A program made the position numbers and the translations under genes. Below the pieces are notes generated by a model. It had not been told where the DNA came from. It saw only the letters and a program-made list of their open reading frames with translations, and did not search any database. Of a DNA stretch of 48,298 nucleotides, positions 8,262 to 17,028 are shown piece by piece. Within the stretch, counting starts at the first letter, position 1, and every line of letters begins with the position of its first letter. Location: contig JBKQTR010000268.1 of assembly GCA_052143095.1 (NCBI GenBank), positions 1 to 48,298 of the forward strand, written 5' to 3'. The DNA comes from DAHUYF01 sp052143095 (lineage in GTDB: Bacteria; Pseudomonadota; Alphaproteobacteria; ATCC43930; CGMCC-115725).

Positions 8262-9017
8262 TCACGACGATTTCGGGCGCTTGAAGAATTCCGCCACGCG
8301 TTGCTCCGCATCCGGCGCCACGCCTTCGTGCTTGAACATCTCGAGCCCGTGAGCCTCGCGCAAGCTCATATCGTCGGTTTCGATCAAGACCCGCTTGTTG
8401 ACCCGGTTCGAGTACCAGGAATTGGAGATGACCTGTTGTGCCAGCGCCGCGAGTTCGGCCTCGAATCGGTCGTCCGGATAACAGAAATTGGCCAGGTGGA
8501 TTTCCTTGGCTTCGACGCCGGACACGGTGCGACAAGTATAGATCAGCTCGCGCGCCTTGGGCGATCCGATGCGGCGGGGTAGGCGCAGGCTTAATCCCCA
8601 AATCGGCGTCAGTCCCCAGCGCGCATAGACATCGGAGAATTGCGCGGATTCCGACGCCACGATCAGATCGGCCGCCAATGCCAGCTCCAAGGCACCGGTC
8701 GAACAGAGACCCTGAACCGCGGAAATGACCGGTTGCGGGAGATCAGCCAGCTTCTCGATCACCTCGAATTGATAATGCGGCTTGGCGTGTGCGCGTATCG
8801 AGTCGGAAACCTCCTCCATATCGTACCCGGCCGAAAAGGTTCCGCCGGCACCGCGCAGGACGACCAGGCCGATGCGCCAGATGTCGCGGGCAATACTGTC
8901 GATGTGGTCTTCGAGGTCCTCGAACATTTCCCTGGACAAGGCGTTGCGCTTGTCCGGTCGGTTCAGCGTCAAGGTCACGACGCCGTGACTATCTTCCCGC
9001 AGGACTAGGCCGTTCAC
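8262..9017 (-). CDS. Second enoyl-CoA hydratase/isomerase family protein
   Basis: A 251-residue crotonase-fold protein: LTLNRPDKRNALS, oxyanion loop TFSAGYDMEEV, then VQGLCSTGALELALAADLIVA. The segment that carries the hydratase Glu in the first crotonase reads RWGLTPIWGLSLRLPR here, without that Glu, so hydratase activity is doubtful and another crotonase reaction may apply. I chose GTG 9017 because GGAGG lies six bases upstream and the conserved fold starts there. The start lies inside the end of the efflux outer-membrane gene (29-base overlap), so it may be expressed with that operon although its role appears unrelated. Confidence 0.85.
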   Translation of the reverse strand: MNGLVLREDSHGVVTLTLNRPDKRNALSREMFEDLEDHIDSIARDIWRIGLVVLRGAGGTFSAGYDMEEVSDSIRAHAKPHYQFEVIEKLADLPQPVISAVQGLCSTGALELALAADLIVASESAQFSDVYARWGLTPIWGLSLRLPRRIGSPKARELIYTCRTVSGVEAKEIHLANFCYPDDRFEAELAALAQQVISNSWYSNRVNKRVLIETDDMSLREAHGLEMFKHEGVAPDAEQRVAEFFKRPKSS

Positions 9018-10482
9018 TGAGCGCCTCCGGAGAACGGTTCCACCAGCCGCCGCCCAGCGCCTGAAAGAGACCGGCAGTATCAGCATATCGGGTCGTCTGG
9101 GCCTGTACCAAGGCCAATTCGGCTTGGCGATAAGCTTGTTCGGCATTCAAGACGGCGACTTGGCTGACGCCACCCAGACCATTCTGGCGATACACTAGGT
9201 CGAAGGACTTCTTGGCGGCCTGATCGGTCTCGACGCTAGCCTTGAGCGCCTCCGCGTCCGATTGCAGGGCGCGGAGACTGTCAGCGACATTCTGAAACGC
9301 CAGGATCACGGTCGCGCGGTATTGTGCGGCTGCCTGTTCCATGGCGGCATCCGCCGCGCGCCGCCGGTGCAGCAGGCCGCCGGCATCGAAGATCGTCTGG
9401 GTCAGCGAGGCGCCAACGCTCCAAAATCCGAAGCCAGGGGCGAAGAGCTGCCCGGTGTCGAGGCCGCTCGTCCCGGAGTTGGCGGTGAGCGAGAGTTGCG
9501 GCAGCATGTTGGCGATGGCGACCCCGACCTCGGCGGTCGCGGCATGAAGCGTTGCCTCCGCCTGACGGATGTCCGGGCGCTGCTCGACGAGCTTTGACGG
9601 CAGGCTTACCGGCAAGTCGCCCGGCAAGGTTAGATCATTGATCTGAAAGGTTTCCTCAGGCTCCTCGGATGGCAGCCGGCCCAATAGCGCCGCCAGGGCG
9701 TCCCGCGCCTGCGCCAGTTGCTTGCGCAGCGGCGGCAGTGTCTGGGCGGTCGCCGCCTCCGCTGCCTGTTGGGACAGAAGGTCGAGTTGGCTCGCGGTGC
9801 CGATCGCCACCTGGCCTTTGGTCTTCTCGGTCAGTTCATGCTGCAATTCGACCAGCCGTTCGGTGGCGGCGATCTGTCCGCGGATCGACGCCTCTTGGAT
9901 CGCGGTCACCACCACGTTGCTCGACAGCGTCAGATAGACCGCCTCCAATTGAAGGCGACTATTTTCCACCTCCGCCGCAGCCGCTTCGATCGAGCGCCGG
10001 TTCAGGCCGAATACGTCGGGTGAATAGCTCAGGCTGAGTTGGGCAGTATAGAGACTGTAATAGGGATTCAACGTGGACACCGGTGTCGCGATCGATCCGC
10101 TCGGATTCTTGGCGCGCGTCCCGGAAAAGTCGCCCTGGACAGTGGGAAGCAGGCTGGTCCATTGGGCGGAACGGATCTCGCGTGCCTGGCGCAGCGCCGC
10201 CTTGGCGGCCTCGACCGTCGGATTGGCTGTGAGCGCCTGTTCCACCAGGCGATTGAGCTTCGGCGACTGAAAGAGTTCCCACCACTGGCCGGGGATATCC
10301 ATGTCGGCGACGAAGTGCTGGACATTGCCGCCCGGCCCCTCCGCCGATGCCGTCGCCGGGTCCAATGGCCGGGAGGTGTAGCCGGCGGCCTGCGGAGGGG
10401 CTGGTCGGTGGAAATCAGGTCCGACAGCACAGGCCGCAAGACCCGCCACCAGCAAGCCGCAAAGGAGAGGGCGCAAGGTCAT
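8989..10482 (-). CDS. Outer-membrane efflux lipoprotein, NodT/OprM family
   Basis: A 497-residue outer-membrane factor. The signal ends in a lipobox (LLVAGLAAC), followed by AVGPDFHRPAPP, the usual start of NodT-type efflux lipoproteins. Two repeated halves of long coiled helices follow (PTVEAAKAALRQAREIRSAQ and NAEQAYRQAELALVQAQ), with barrel strands between. It ends TAGLFQALGGGWWNRS plus a short tail. It forms the TolC-like tunnel of the efflux complex. ATG 10482 is preferred because it overlaps the permease stop as ATGA and has a G-rich ribosome site; an in-frame ATG at 10494 is also present. It is the third gene of the minus-strand operon. Confidence 0.93.
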   Translation of the reverse strand: MTLRPLLCGLLVAGLAACAVGPDFHRPAPPQAAGYTSRPLDPATASAEGPGGNVQHFVADMDIPGQWWELFQSPKLNRLVEQALTANPTVEAAKAALRQAREIRSAQWTSLLPTVQGDFSGTRAKNPSGSIATPVSTLNPYYSLYTAQLSLSYSPDVFGLNRRSIEAAAAEVENSRLQLEAVYLTLSSNVVVTAIQEASIRGQIAATERLVELQHELTEKTKGQVAIGTASQLDLLSQQAAEAATAQTLPPLRKQLAQARDALAALLGRLPSEEPEETFQINDLTLPGDLPVSLPSKLVEQRPDIRQAEATLHAATAEVGVAIANMLPQLSLTANSGTSGLDTGQLFAPGFGFWSVGASLTQTIFDAGGLLHRRRAADAAMEQAAAQYRATVILAFQNVADSLRALQSDAEALKASVETDQAAKKSFDLVYRQNGLGGVSQVAVLNAEQAYRQAELALVQAQTTRYADTAGLFQALGGGWWNRSPEALSERPSPAGR

Positions 10483-13400
10483 TGAGCCCCCCATCGCGCC
10501 GGCCCGCTGCGCTTTTCCGCCCAGTGCTCAATGACGTGATACATCGAGGGCAGGACGAGCAGGGTTAGCAGAGTCGAGATCGCCAGCCCGCCCACCACGA
10601 CTGTCGCGATGCCGCGCTGCACGTCGCTGCCCACGCCCGTATGGATCGCCGCCGGCAGCATGCCCAGGGTCGCGACCGTCGCGGTCATTAGCACGGGCCG
10701 CAAGCGTTCGGTGGCTCCCTTCATGATCGCTTCATGCAGTTCGAACCCGGCCTTGCGGACCCGATTGAGGTTCGAGACCATGATGATGCCGTTCTGGACC
10801 GCGACGCCGAATAGCGCGATGAAGCCCACGCCGCTCGCCACGTTCAGATTCTGGCCGGTCACGTGGAGCGAAATCAACCCGCCGAGCATCGCCAGCGGGA
10901 CCACGCCGAGGATCAGCGCCGCCTGACGGATCGAATGGAGTCCGATGGTCAGAAAGATCAGCATCAACCCCATCACCAGAGCCAGAATCACAACCAGACG
11001 CGCCTCCGCACGACGCTGGTTCTCGAACTGTCCACCCCATTCGAGGCGGACCTTCTTCGGATCGAAATGGACCTGGGCGGCCACCTTCGCCTGGGCTTCC
11101 TCGAGAAAGGAGGTGAGGTCGCGCCCGCGGTTATCAATGCGGATGGTCAGGTTGCGCTGGCTCATTTCGCGGGTGACGATGCTCTCGCCGGAGCGGGTTC
11201 GGACATCCGCCAGTTCGGACAGCGGCACCTGCGCGCCGCTGGCTGTCTTCACGGTCAGATTCCCCAGTGCGTCTGGCCCGTTTCTTGTGCCCTCCGTATA
11301 CCGCACCGTCAGTGGATAGACCCGTTCGCCGACATAGACAGATGACACGGGAGCCTGACCGACGCCGGTTTGGATCACGTTCTGAATGTCGGTCATATTG
11401 ACGCCGTAGCGCGCGGCCTTTTCGCGATCGAACTTGATTTCGATCTGGGGAATCGGCGGTTCCTGGAAGATCGACGCGCTGGCGGTCCCCTGTATCGTGT
11501 CAAGCACGTCGACGATCTGGCCGCAGATGGCGCGCAATTCGTTGAGATCGTCTCCAAAAGCCTTGATCACCAACGGGCTGTGGGCGCCGCCGATGAGATC
11601 GTTGACGTTGTCGATGATGGGCTGGCTGATGCCGATATCGTAACCCGGCAACTCCTTATCCAACTGGGCCGAGAGCTTGTTCACGAATTCCTTCTTTGAC
11701 TCCCCATGGGGCCAGGTGTCGTAGGGCTTGAGGCCGACGGGGGTCTCGATATGGGACATGGTCCAGGGATCGGTGCCGTCGTCGTTGCGCCCGGTCTGGG
11801 TCACGACGTAGGACACTTCGGGATTTTTCAGGATGACCTTACGTAGGTCAGTGGCCATGTCGCTCGCCTTGTCGAGGGACAGTCCGGTCGGCATCTGGAC
11901 CTGGAGCCAAAGCGCGCCTTCATCCAGATCGGGCAGGAATTCACGACCCACCGTGGCGCCGAAGCCGACCACAGCCAGCAGTGTGAAAGCCACGATGCCG
12001 AAAACGATGGCCGGCTGGTCAAGGCAGGTGCCCAGCAGGCGGTCATAGAAATCCGTGACGCTTTCGAGCCACTTATTGCGATAGACGCCGCCGGGCTTGC
12101 GGAAAGCGTAGTAGGCAAGACCGGGAACCAGCGCCAGCGCCGACAGCAACGCGCCGAACAGCGCGTACCCCATCGTGTAGGCCATCGGCGTGAACAGCTT
12201 GGCCTCGGCGCGTTCGAAGGAGAACAGGGGAAAGTAGGCGGTGATGATGATCAGGCTGGCGAAGAAGATCGGTCTCGTCACCTGCAGCGTCGCCGCCTTG
12301 ACCTCGGTCTCGCTGAGCTCTTCGTCCGGCATCGCCTCCCGGCGGCGCAGGACGGCCTCGGTGACGACGATGGCACCGTCGACCAGAATGCCGAAATCGA
12401 TGGCACCCAAAGACAACAGATTGGCCGACACCTTGGTGAGATTGAGCAGTGAAAAGACCGAGACCAGGGCCAGGGGGATCACCACTGCCACCAGCAGCGC
12501 GCTGCGCGGGCTTCCCAGGAACAGGATCAGGACGAGGAACACCAGGCCGATGCCTTCGGCGATCGTGTGACCGACTTTGCTGACCGTGGACCTGACCAGG
12601 TCGTCGCGGTCTATGTAGGGCACGATCCTGACGCCATCCTTGGCGAGCTGCTTGTCGAGTTCCGCCACCTTGGCATGGACACCATTCAGGGTCTGGGATG
12701 GATTCTGGTATTTCAGCATCAGGACGATGCCTTCCAGCGTATCCGGATTCTTGTCCTTGCCGAGGATGCCCTCCCGCTCCTGATGGCTGAGGGTGGCCCT
12801 TCCGAGGTCACGCACCAGCACCGGCGTCCCATTTGATTCAGTGACGACGGTGGTGCCGATGTCGGCCAGACTATGCATCAAGCCGACGCCCCGGATCACA
12901 TAGCTCTGGTCGCCGCGGGAGACCCGTCCGCCCCCGGCGTTGACGTTGTTGTTGTTGATCGCGTTGATGACGTCGGTGATGCCGAGGCCGTAACGTTGCA
13001 GTTGGTTAGGGTCGAGATCGAGTTGGTACTCGGTCGTGAACCCGCCAAAGTTGCTGACGTCGACGATTCCGGGAACCGATTTCAACGCGGGAATGACCGT
13101 CCAACGCTGAATCTCGGACAATTCCTGGAGGTTCTTGGTGTCGGATTCAAGCGTATAGCGATAGATTTCACCAGCCGGACCGGTTACGGGATCCAGTCCT
13201 GGTGAGGCGCCAGCCGGCAGAACGGCCTGGTTGATCCGCTCGATCAACCGCTGCCGCGCCCAGTAATCCTCGTACCCGTCGCGGAACAGGACGGTGATCA
13301 GCGACAGGCCGAAGGTCGAGGACGAACGCATGAGCAGCAACCCCGGCGTTCCGTTGATCTGCCGTTCCAGGGGGACAGTTACCAGCTGCTCGATCTCTTC

Positions 13401-13574
13401 GGCGGCCAGCCCTGGCACCTGCGTCGTGACCTGGGCGGCCACGTCACCGAGATCGGGATAGGCTTCGATCGACAAGGTCTCCCACGCATAGACGCCGAAT
13501 CCGGTCAGCAGCAGCGCCAGGGCGATGATCGAGATGCGGTGGTGCAGGCAGAGTTCGACAAATTTATCAATCAT
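10479..13574 (-). CDS. RND efflux permease, heavy-metal (CzcA/CusA) type
   Basis: A 1,031-residue, full-length permease. The first TM (ISIIALALLLTGFGVYAW) and the HME-type SIEAYPDLGDVAAQVTTQVPG are followed by two porter regions and two sets of TM helices. TM4 carries the HME-type proton relay pattern DFGILVDGAIVVTEA, which separates this subfamily from HAE drug pumps. VVGGLAISTLLTLLVLPSMYH is the usual final helix. It drives proton-linked export from periplasm or inner membrane through the tripartite pump. The metal (Co/Zn/Cd, Cu/Ag or Ni) cannot be read from sequence. Its start overlaps the fusion-protein stop by eight bases and its stop overlaps the outer-membrane gene start as ATGA. Confidence 0.95.
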   Translation of the reverse strand: MIDKFVELCLHHRISIIALALLLTGFGVYAWETLSIEAYPDLGDVAAQVTTQVPGLAAEEIEQLVTVPLERQINGTPGLLLMRSSSTFGLSLITVLFRDGYEDYWARQRLIERINQAVLPAGASPGLDPVTGPAGEIYRYTLESDTKNLQELSEIQRWTVIPALKSVPGIVDVSNFGGFTTEYQLDLDPNQLQRYGLGITDVINAINNNNVNAGGGRVSRGDQSYVIRGVGLMHSLADIGTTVVTESNGTPVLVRDLGRATLSHQEREGILGKDKNPDTLEGIVLMLKYQNPSQTLNGVHAKVAELDKQLAKDGVRIVPYIDRDDLVRSTVSKVGHTIAEGIGLVFLVLILFLGSPRSALLVAVVIPLALVSVFSLLNLTKVSANLLSLGAIDFGILVDGAIVVTEAVLRRREAMPDEELSETEVKAATLQVTRPIFFASLIIITAYFPLFSFERAEAKLFTPMAYTMGYALFGALLSALALVPGLAYYAFRKPGGVYRNKWLESVTDFYDRLLGTCLDQPAIVFGIVAFTLLAVVGFGATVGREFLPDLDEGALWLQVQMPTGLSLDKASDMATDLRKVILKNPEVSYVVTQTGRNDDGTDPWTMSHIETPVGLKPYDTWPHGESKKEFVNKLSAQLDKELPGYDIGISQPIIDNVNDLIGGAHSPLVIKAFGDDLNELRAICGQIVDVLDTIQGTASASIFQEPPIPQIEIKFDREKAARYGVNMTDIQNVIQTGVGQAPVSSVYVGERVYPLTVRYTEGTRNGPDALGNLTVKTASGAQVPLSELADVRTRSGESIVTREMSQRNLTIRIDNRGRDLTSFLEEAQAKVAAQVHFDPKKVRLEWGGQFENQRRAEARLVVILALVMGLMLIFLTIGLHSIRQAALILGVVPLAMLGGLISLHVTGQNLNVASGVGFIALFGVAVQNGIIMVSNLNRVRKAGFELHEAIMKGATERLRPVLMTATVATLGMLPAAIHTGVGSDVQRGIATVVVGGLAISTLLTLLVLPSMYHVIEHWAEKRSGPARWGAQ

Positions 13575-14733
13575 TGAGAAGGATTCCGCCCTTCACCACG
13601 ACCTTGTCGCCGGCGTTGAGGCCGACCCTGATGGCCACCGACGGCCCTTCTTCCAGCTGCGGTTCGACGACACGGCGTTCGAACGTCCAGGGCGCGGTCT
13701 CCACGAAGACGGTGGTGCGGTCATTGTTCATCAGAAGTGCCGCCGTCGGCACCACGACGCGGGATTGCGCTCCACCCGACAAGGTCACTGTCGCGAACAT
13801 GTTGGGTTTCAGGAGATGATCGGGGTTCCCGAACGCGATGCGAACTTTGTTGCGGTGCGAGTCGGGTTCGACGACATCGCTGATGAACAGCAGCTTGCCC
13901 TCAAGTACTTTGTCTGGATAGGCTTCAAGACTGACCTTGGCGGTCTGGTCCTTGGTGACCGAGGCGACGTCCTTCTCCGCGACCTGGGCGGTGACCCAGA
14001 TGACGCTCAGATCGGCGATCGTCATCATCGGCTGGGTCGGGTCATTGATCATGATGCCCGGCGCCACCGACAGGGTGGTGATGCTGCCGCTGATCGGGGC
14101 GCGGACCGTCAGATATCGTGTCGCCCGTGTCGGCCCCGGTAATCCCCCGATCGCCTTGAGCCGCGCCTGAGTCCGGGTAAATTCGGCTTCGGCCTGCGCG
14201 TGATCGCTGCGTGCCTGATCCAGGTCCCGTGTCGAGGCGGTGCCAAGCTTGAACTGTTCTTCCTGCCGGCGAAGGCTCTTTCCGGCAAGGTCGAGCGTGT
14301 CCGCCGCCTTGTCATTGTCGTCGTAAGCTTGTGCCAGATCGGGTGAATCGATCACCGCGAGCACCTGGCCCTCTTCGACGCGATCGCCGAGAGCCACGTT
14401 GAGGTCGAGGAGACGGCCGGCCAGCGGCGTCAGAACGCTTGCAGTGCGCGCCGGATCGGCCTCGACGGTACCGGGCAGCACCAGCTTCGCCGCGATCAAT
14501 TCGACCGGTGCCGGAATGACGCCGATCCGATCGCGCAGCGGAGAGCCCTCGGGAATCTGAACGGTATCGCCGCGTTTCACCAATAGCGGAACGTCCGGAG
14601 CCGTAACGACGGATCGACTCCACAACCCAAAACCATCGGTGAACAATATGGCGATCAGCAGTAAGCCGAGAAGAATTCCGGCTCCGAGAACAGATTTGCC
14701 AAGCATAGATGGCGAATGTTCGGCATCACGCAC
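13567..14733 (-). CDS. RND efflux membrane fusion protein (CzcB/CusB type)
   Basis: A 388-residue adaptor with an N-terminal anchor (SVLGAGILLGLLLIAILF), a lipoyl half-domain (LTPLAGRLLDLNVALGDRVEEGQVLAVI), a helical hairpin (LAQAYDDNDKAADTLDLAGKS onward), the second lipoyl half (RAPISGSITTLSVAPGIMI), a beta-barrel (VIWVTAQVAEKDVASV) and a membrane-proximal domain. The start is GTG, with GGGGGA about seven bases upstream. It is first in the three-gene efflux operon and is preceded by a perfect -35 box. Unlike the other fusion protein in this window, it has a complete pump and exit duct beside it. Confidence 0.93.
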   Translation of the reverse strand: MRDAEHSPSMLGKSVLGAGILLGLLLIAILFTDGFGLWSRSVVTAPDVPLLVKRGDTVQIPEGSPLRDRIGVIPAPVELIAAKLVLPGTVEADPARTASVLTPLAGRLLDLNVALGDRVEEGQVLAVIDSPDLAQAYDDNDKAADTLDLAGKSLRRQEEQFKLGTASTRDLDQARSDHAQAEAEFTRTQARLKAIGGLPGPTRATRYLTVRAPISGSITTLSVAPGIMINDPTQPMMTIADLSVIWVTAQVAEKDVASVTKDQTAKVSLEAYPDKVLEGKLLFISDVVEPDSHRNKVRIAFGNPDHLLKPNMFATVTLSGGAQSRVVVPTAALLMNNDRTTVFVETAPWTFERRVVEPQLEEGPSVAIRVGLNAGDKVVVKGGILLND

Positions 14734-14762
14734 GGCGGTCCCCCTTTTAGACGCGCAGCGAC

Positions 14763-14791
14763 GGGTAGTCTTTTGCCAAACGAACTGTCAA
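14763..14791 (-). promoter_or_regulatory. Candidate promoter of the intact efflux operon
   Basis: On the minus strand a perfect TTGACA (14791-14786) lies 17 bases before CTACCC (14768-14763), a weak -10, about 30 bases upstream of the GTG start. A GCCA/TGGC pair flanks the -35 box. A weak -10 with a perfect -35 is compatible with regulated expression, but no regulator gene adjoins this operon. Confidence 0.4.
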
Positions 14792-15098
14792 GCTGGCAAC
14801 AGATCATTAGTCGACATTTTCCGGATTGACGGCCTTTCCGCCCACGTCCCCGGGGTGACTTGAGGCAGAACCCGTGGGAGGCAGCGATACCCTTGTCCTA
14901 ATATCCGCAGCACCCCTGATCGACGTGCATCTCAACTATCGTCGACAACCGACGATCTTTGACCAACTATCTCGATTCACCGGGTCCATCTTGGCAGCGA
15001 CATTGTTGCAGTACGACTACTTGGCCTCCGGACCGTTCGGATTTCGCACGAACCGCTGCCACTTGGCCCGTTCATCGGGGTCATCACGGGGTTGACAA
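14792..15098. other. Gene-free stretch between efflux operon and small ORF
   Basis: About 300 bases with lower GC than the surroundings. Short open frames here have no ribosome site and no protein-like composition. I see no repeat or clear promoter beyond the one assigned to the efflux operon. Confidence 0.4.
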
Positions 15099-15362
15099 TT
15101 ATATATCACCTTTCGCTCTGCCGAACTCTGTCTTCGCGTCCGTTATGTACACGCCGTTTGGCAGGGCGATCACCAAATCGTTGGAGCCATTCACTGACAA
15201 CGTCGTGTGGGCCGGATCATCGATCACAGCGACGGTAACGATCTCTTTGCTTGTCGCATTGACTGCGCGAACGTCGAGGGGCTTGCTGATACCGAATCCG
15301 CATGCAGCCATCCACGTCTGCACGATCCATTGCGAATCAGGCACCCGCAGACGTTCAAGCAT
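15099..15362 (-). CDS. Small hypothetical protein
   Basis: An 87-residue ORF with protein-like composition (LDVRAVNATSKEIVTVAVIDD, then SVNGSNDLVIALPNGVYITDA), suggesting alternating beta strands. I recognise no family. No clear ribosome site precedes ATG 15362, so the frame may be a truncated gene or a chance ORF. Its base composition is more AT-rich than the protease gene beside it, which fits acquired or decaying DNA. Confidence 0.4.
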   Translation of the reverse strand: MLERLRVPDSQWIVQTWMAACGFGISKPLDVRAVNATSKEIVTVAVIDDPAHTTLSVNGSNDLVIALPNGVYITDAKTEFGRAKGDI

Positions 15363-15414
15363 CTCGGGAGAACACGAATAGGTAGGGGTCGACCCAGCCT
15401 AAAGCCATCCCGCT

Positions 15415-16761
15415 CTAGCTGCGCCCGGCGGGCGCGCTGCGGGCCATCATCTCCTTGAGCCGCTTCACCGCCACGGCGAGCTGATAGTCCTTCGCCGTGC
15501 CGATGACCGCGGGATCGATCGCGATGTCATCGGTCGCGTCCTGCCGCTGCGCCGCCGGGGTGAGCGCGGCGTTTTTGTCGACGCCGCTTTCCGGGCCGGT
15601 GTTCCTAAGCGCGCCATGCAGGTCGTTCTCATGCACGGTGGTGGCGTCGACGACCTGCTCTTCCTTCGGCGGCAGAACCACCTGGTCGGGGGTGATGCCC
15701 TCGCCTTGGATCGAGCGGCCCGACGGCGTGTAGTAGCGCGCCGTGGTCAGCCGGAGCGCGCCGTGGCCGTCGAGCGGGATGATGGTCTGCACCGAGCCTT
15801 TGCCGAAGCTGCGCGTGCCGAGAATGGTGGCGCGGTGGCGATCCTGCAGCGCACCGGCGACGATCTCGGAGGCGGAGGCCGACGCGCTGTTGATCAGCAC
15901 CACGACCGGCAATCCGTGCAGCCGGTCGCCGTTGGGACGCGCATCGAAAGCCTCGTCCTCGCCCGGCGATCTCCCATGGATGGAGACGATCGTCCCACCG
16001 TCGAGGAAGTCGCCGGCGACGTTCACGGCGCTGTCGAGCAGCCCGCCGGGGTCGTTGCGCAGATCGAGCACCACGCCGTCGAGCCGGCCTCCGGCCTCCT
16101 GCCTCAGCCGCTCGAGCGCGTCGACGAGCTCGCTCTGCGTCTTTTCCATGAAGGTGGTGACGCGGACATAGCCGATGCGGCCGGGCTCGACATGCGATTT
16201 GACCGAGGCGACGCGGATCACGGCGCGGGTCAAGGTGACGTCGAACGGCTTCTGGCCGCTGCGCAAGATGGTGAGGCGCACCTTGGTGCCGGCGGGACCG
16301 CGCAGCTTGTCGACGGCATCCTTGAGGCTCATGGTCTCGGTCGGCTCGCCGTTGATGCGCAGGATCACGTCGCCGGGCTTGATGCCGGCCAGCGCCGACG
16401 GCGTGTCGTCGATCGGCGACAGGATCTTGGGATGGCTCTCGTCGCGGGTCAGCTCGGCGCCGATGCCGCTGAACTCGCCATGGGCGTCCGACAGCATCTC
16501 CTCATACTCGGCCTCATCCATGTAGTCGGAATGCGGATCGAGCCCGGTGAGCATGCCCTTGAGGCTGTCCTTGGTGAGCTGATCGTCGCTCACCGGCTCG
16601 ACATAAGCCGCCTTGACCCTGGCCATGACCTGATGGATGAGGGTGAGATCGGCATCGCTCGCGCCGCCCGATGGTGCTCCGCCGCAACCGATCAGGGATA
16701 GTACGGCGGCGGCGGCGAGAGCCTGGGTGGCGAACCGGTGCAACGAGAAGGCGGTGTTCAT
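15415..16761 (-). CDS. ctpA: S41 family C-terminal processing peptidase
   Basis: A 448-residue protein with an export signal ending in a lipobox-like LSLIGC, so probably a periplasmic lipoprotein. It contains the CtpA N-terminal helical region (DPHSDYMDEAEYEEML), a PDZ domain (SALAGIKPGDVILRINGEPTE) and the S41 catalytic domain (LDLRNDPGGLLDSAV). The Ser-Lys dyad is visible: Ser296 in the SASASASEI stretch and Lys321 in RSFGKGSVQT, the expected 25 residues apart. It would trim C-termini of periplasmic proteins. The C-terminal third is less conserved and charged. It is transcribed alone and divergent from the carboxylase gene. Confidence 0.95.
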   Translation of the reverse strand: MNTAFSLHRFATQALAAAAVLSLIGCGGAPSGGASDADLTLIHQVMARVKAAYVEPVSDDQLTKDSLKGMLTGLDPHSDYMDEAEYEEMLSDAHGEFSGIGAELTRDESHPKILSPIDDTPSALAGIKPGDVILRINGEPTETMSLKDAVDKLRGPAGTKVRLTILRSGQKPFDVTLTRAVIRVASVKSHVEPGRIGYVRVTTFMEKTQSELVDALERLRQEAGGRLDGVVLDLRNDPGGLLDSAVNVAGDFLDGGTIVSIHGRSPGEDEAFDARPNGDRLHGLPVVVLINSASASASEIVAGALQDRHRATILGTRSFGKGSVQTIIPLDGHGALRLTTARYYTPSGRSIQGEGITPDQVVLPPKEEQVVDATTVHENDLHGALRNTGPESGVDKNAALTPAAQRQDATDDIAIDPAVIGTAKDYQLAVAVKRLKEMMARSAPAGRS

Positions 16762-17028
16762 GGGCGGCGGTCACTTCAATAATGTCTAGAGGACGTCGAT
16801 TTTTGCCCGGGGGCAGCAGCTACCCAGGCTAGAAGCCTAGCATGGCGCAGGGCGGCTGAGGCGAGCAAGGGTTATGAGCGGCGGTTATAGACGGCGGACG
16901 GCGCCCGGTCATCACGACAATTGCGCACATTTGGCAGGGCGTCGCCAATCGGCGGGTTGATGCGCGGAAAAATGGCCGCGGCGGCGAAATCCGGGCTAGC
17001 ATCTTGCGCCGCCGGGGAGGCGAAGACC

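Noticed and set aside
15616..16701. A long plus-strand frame over the processing protease
   Set aside because: It is antisense to an S41 peptidase with a visible Ser-Lys dyad.
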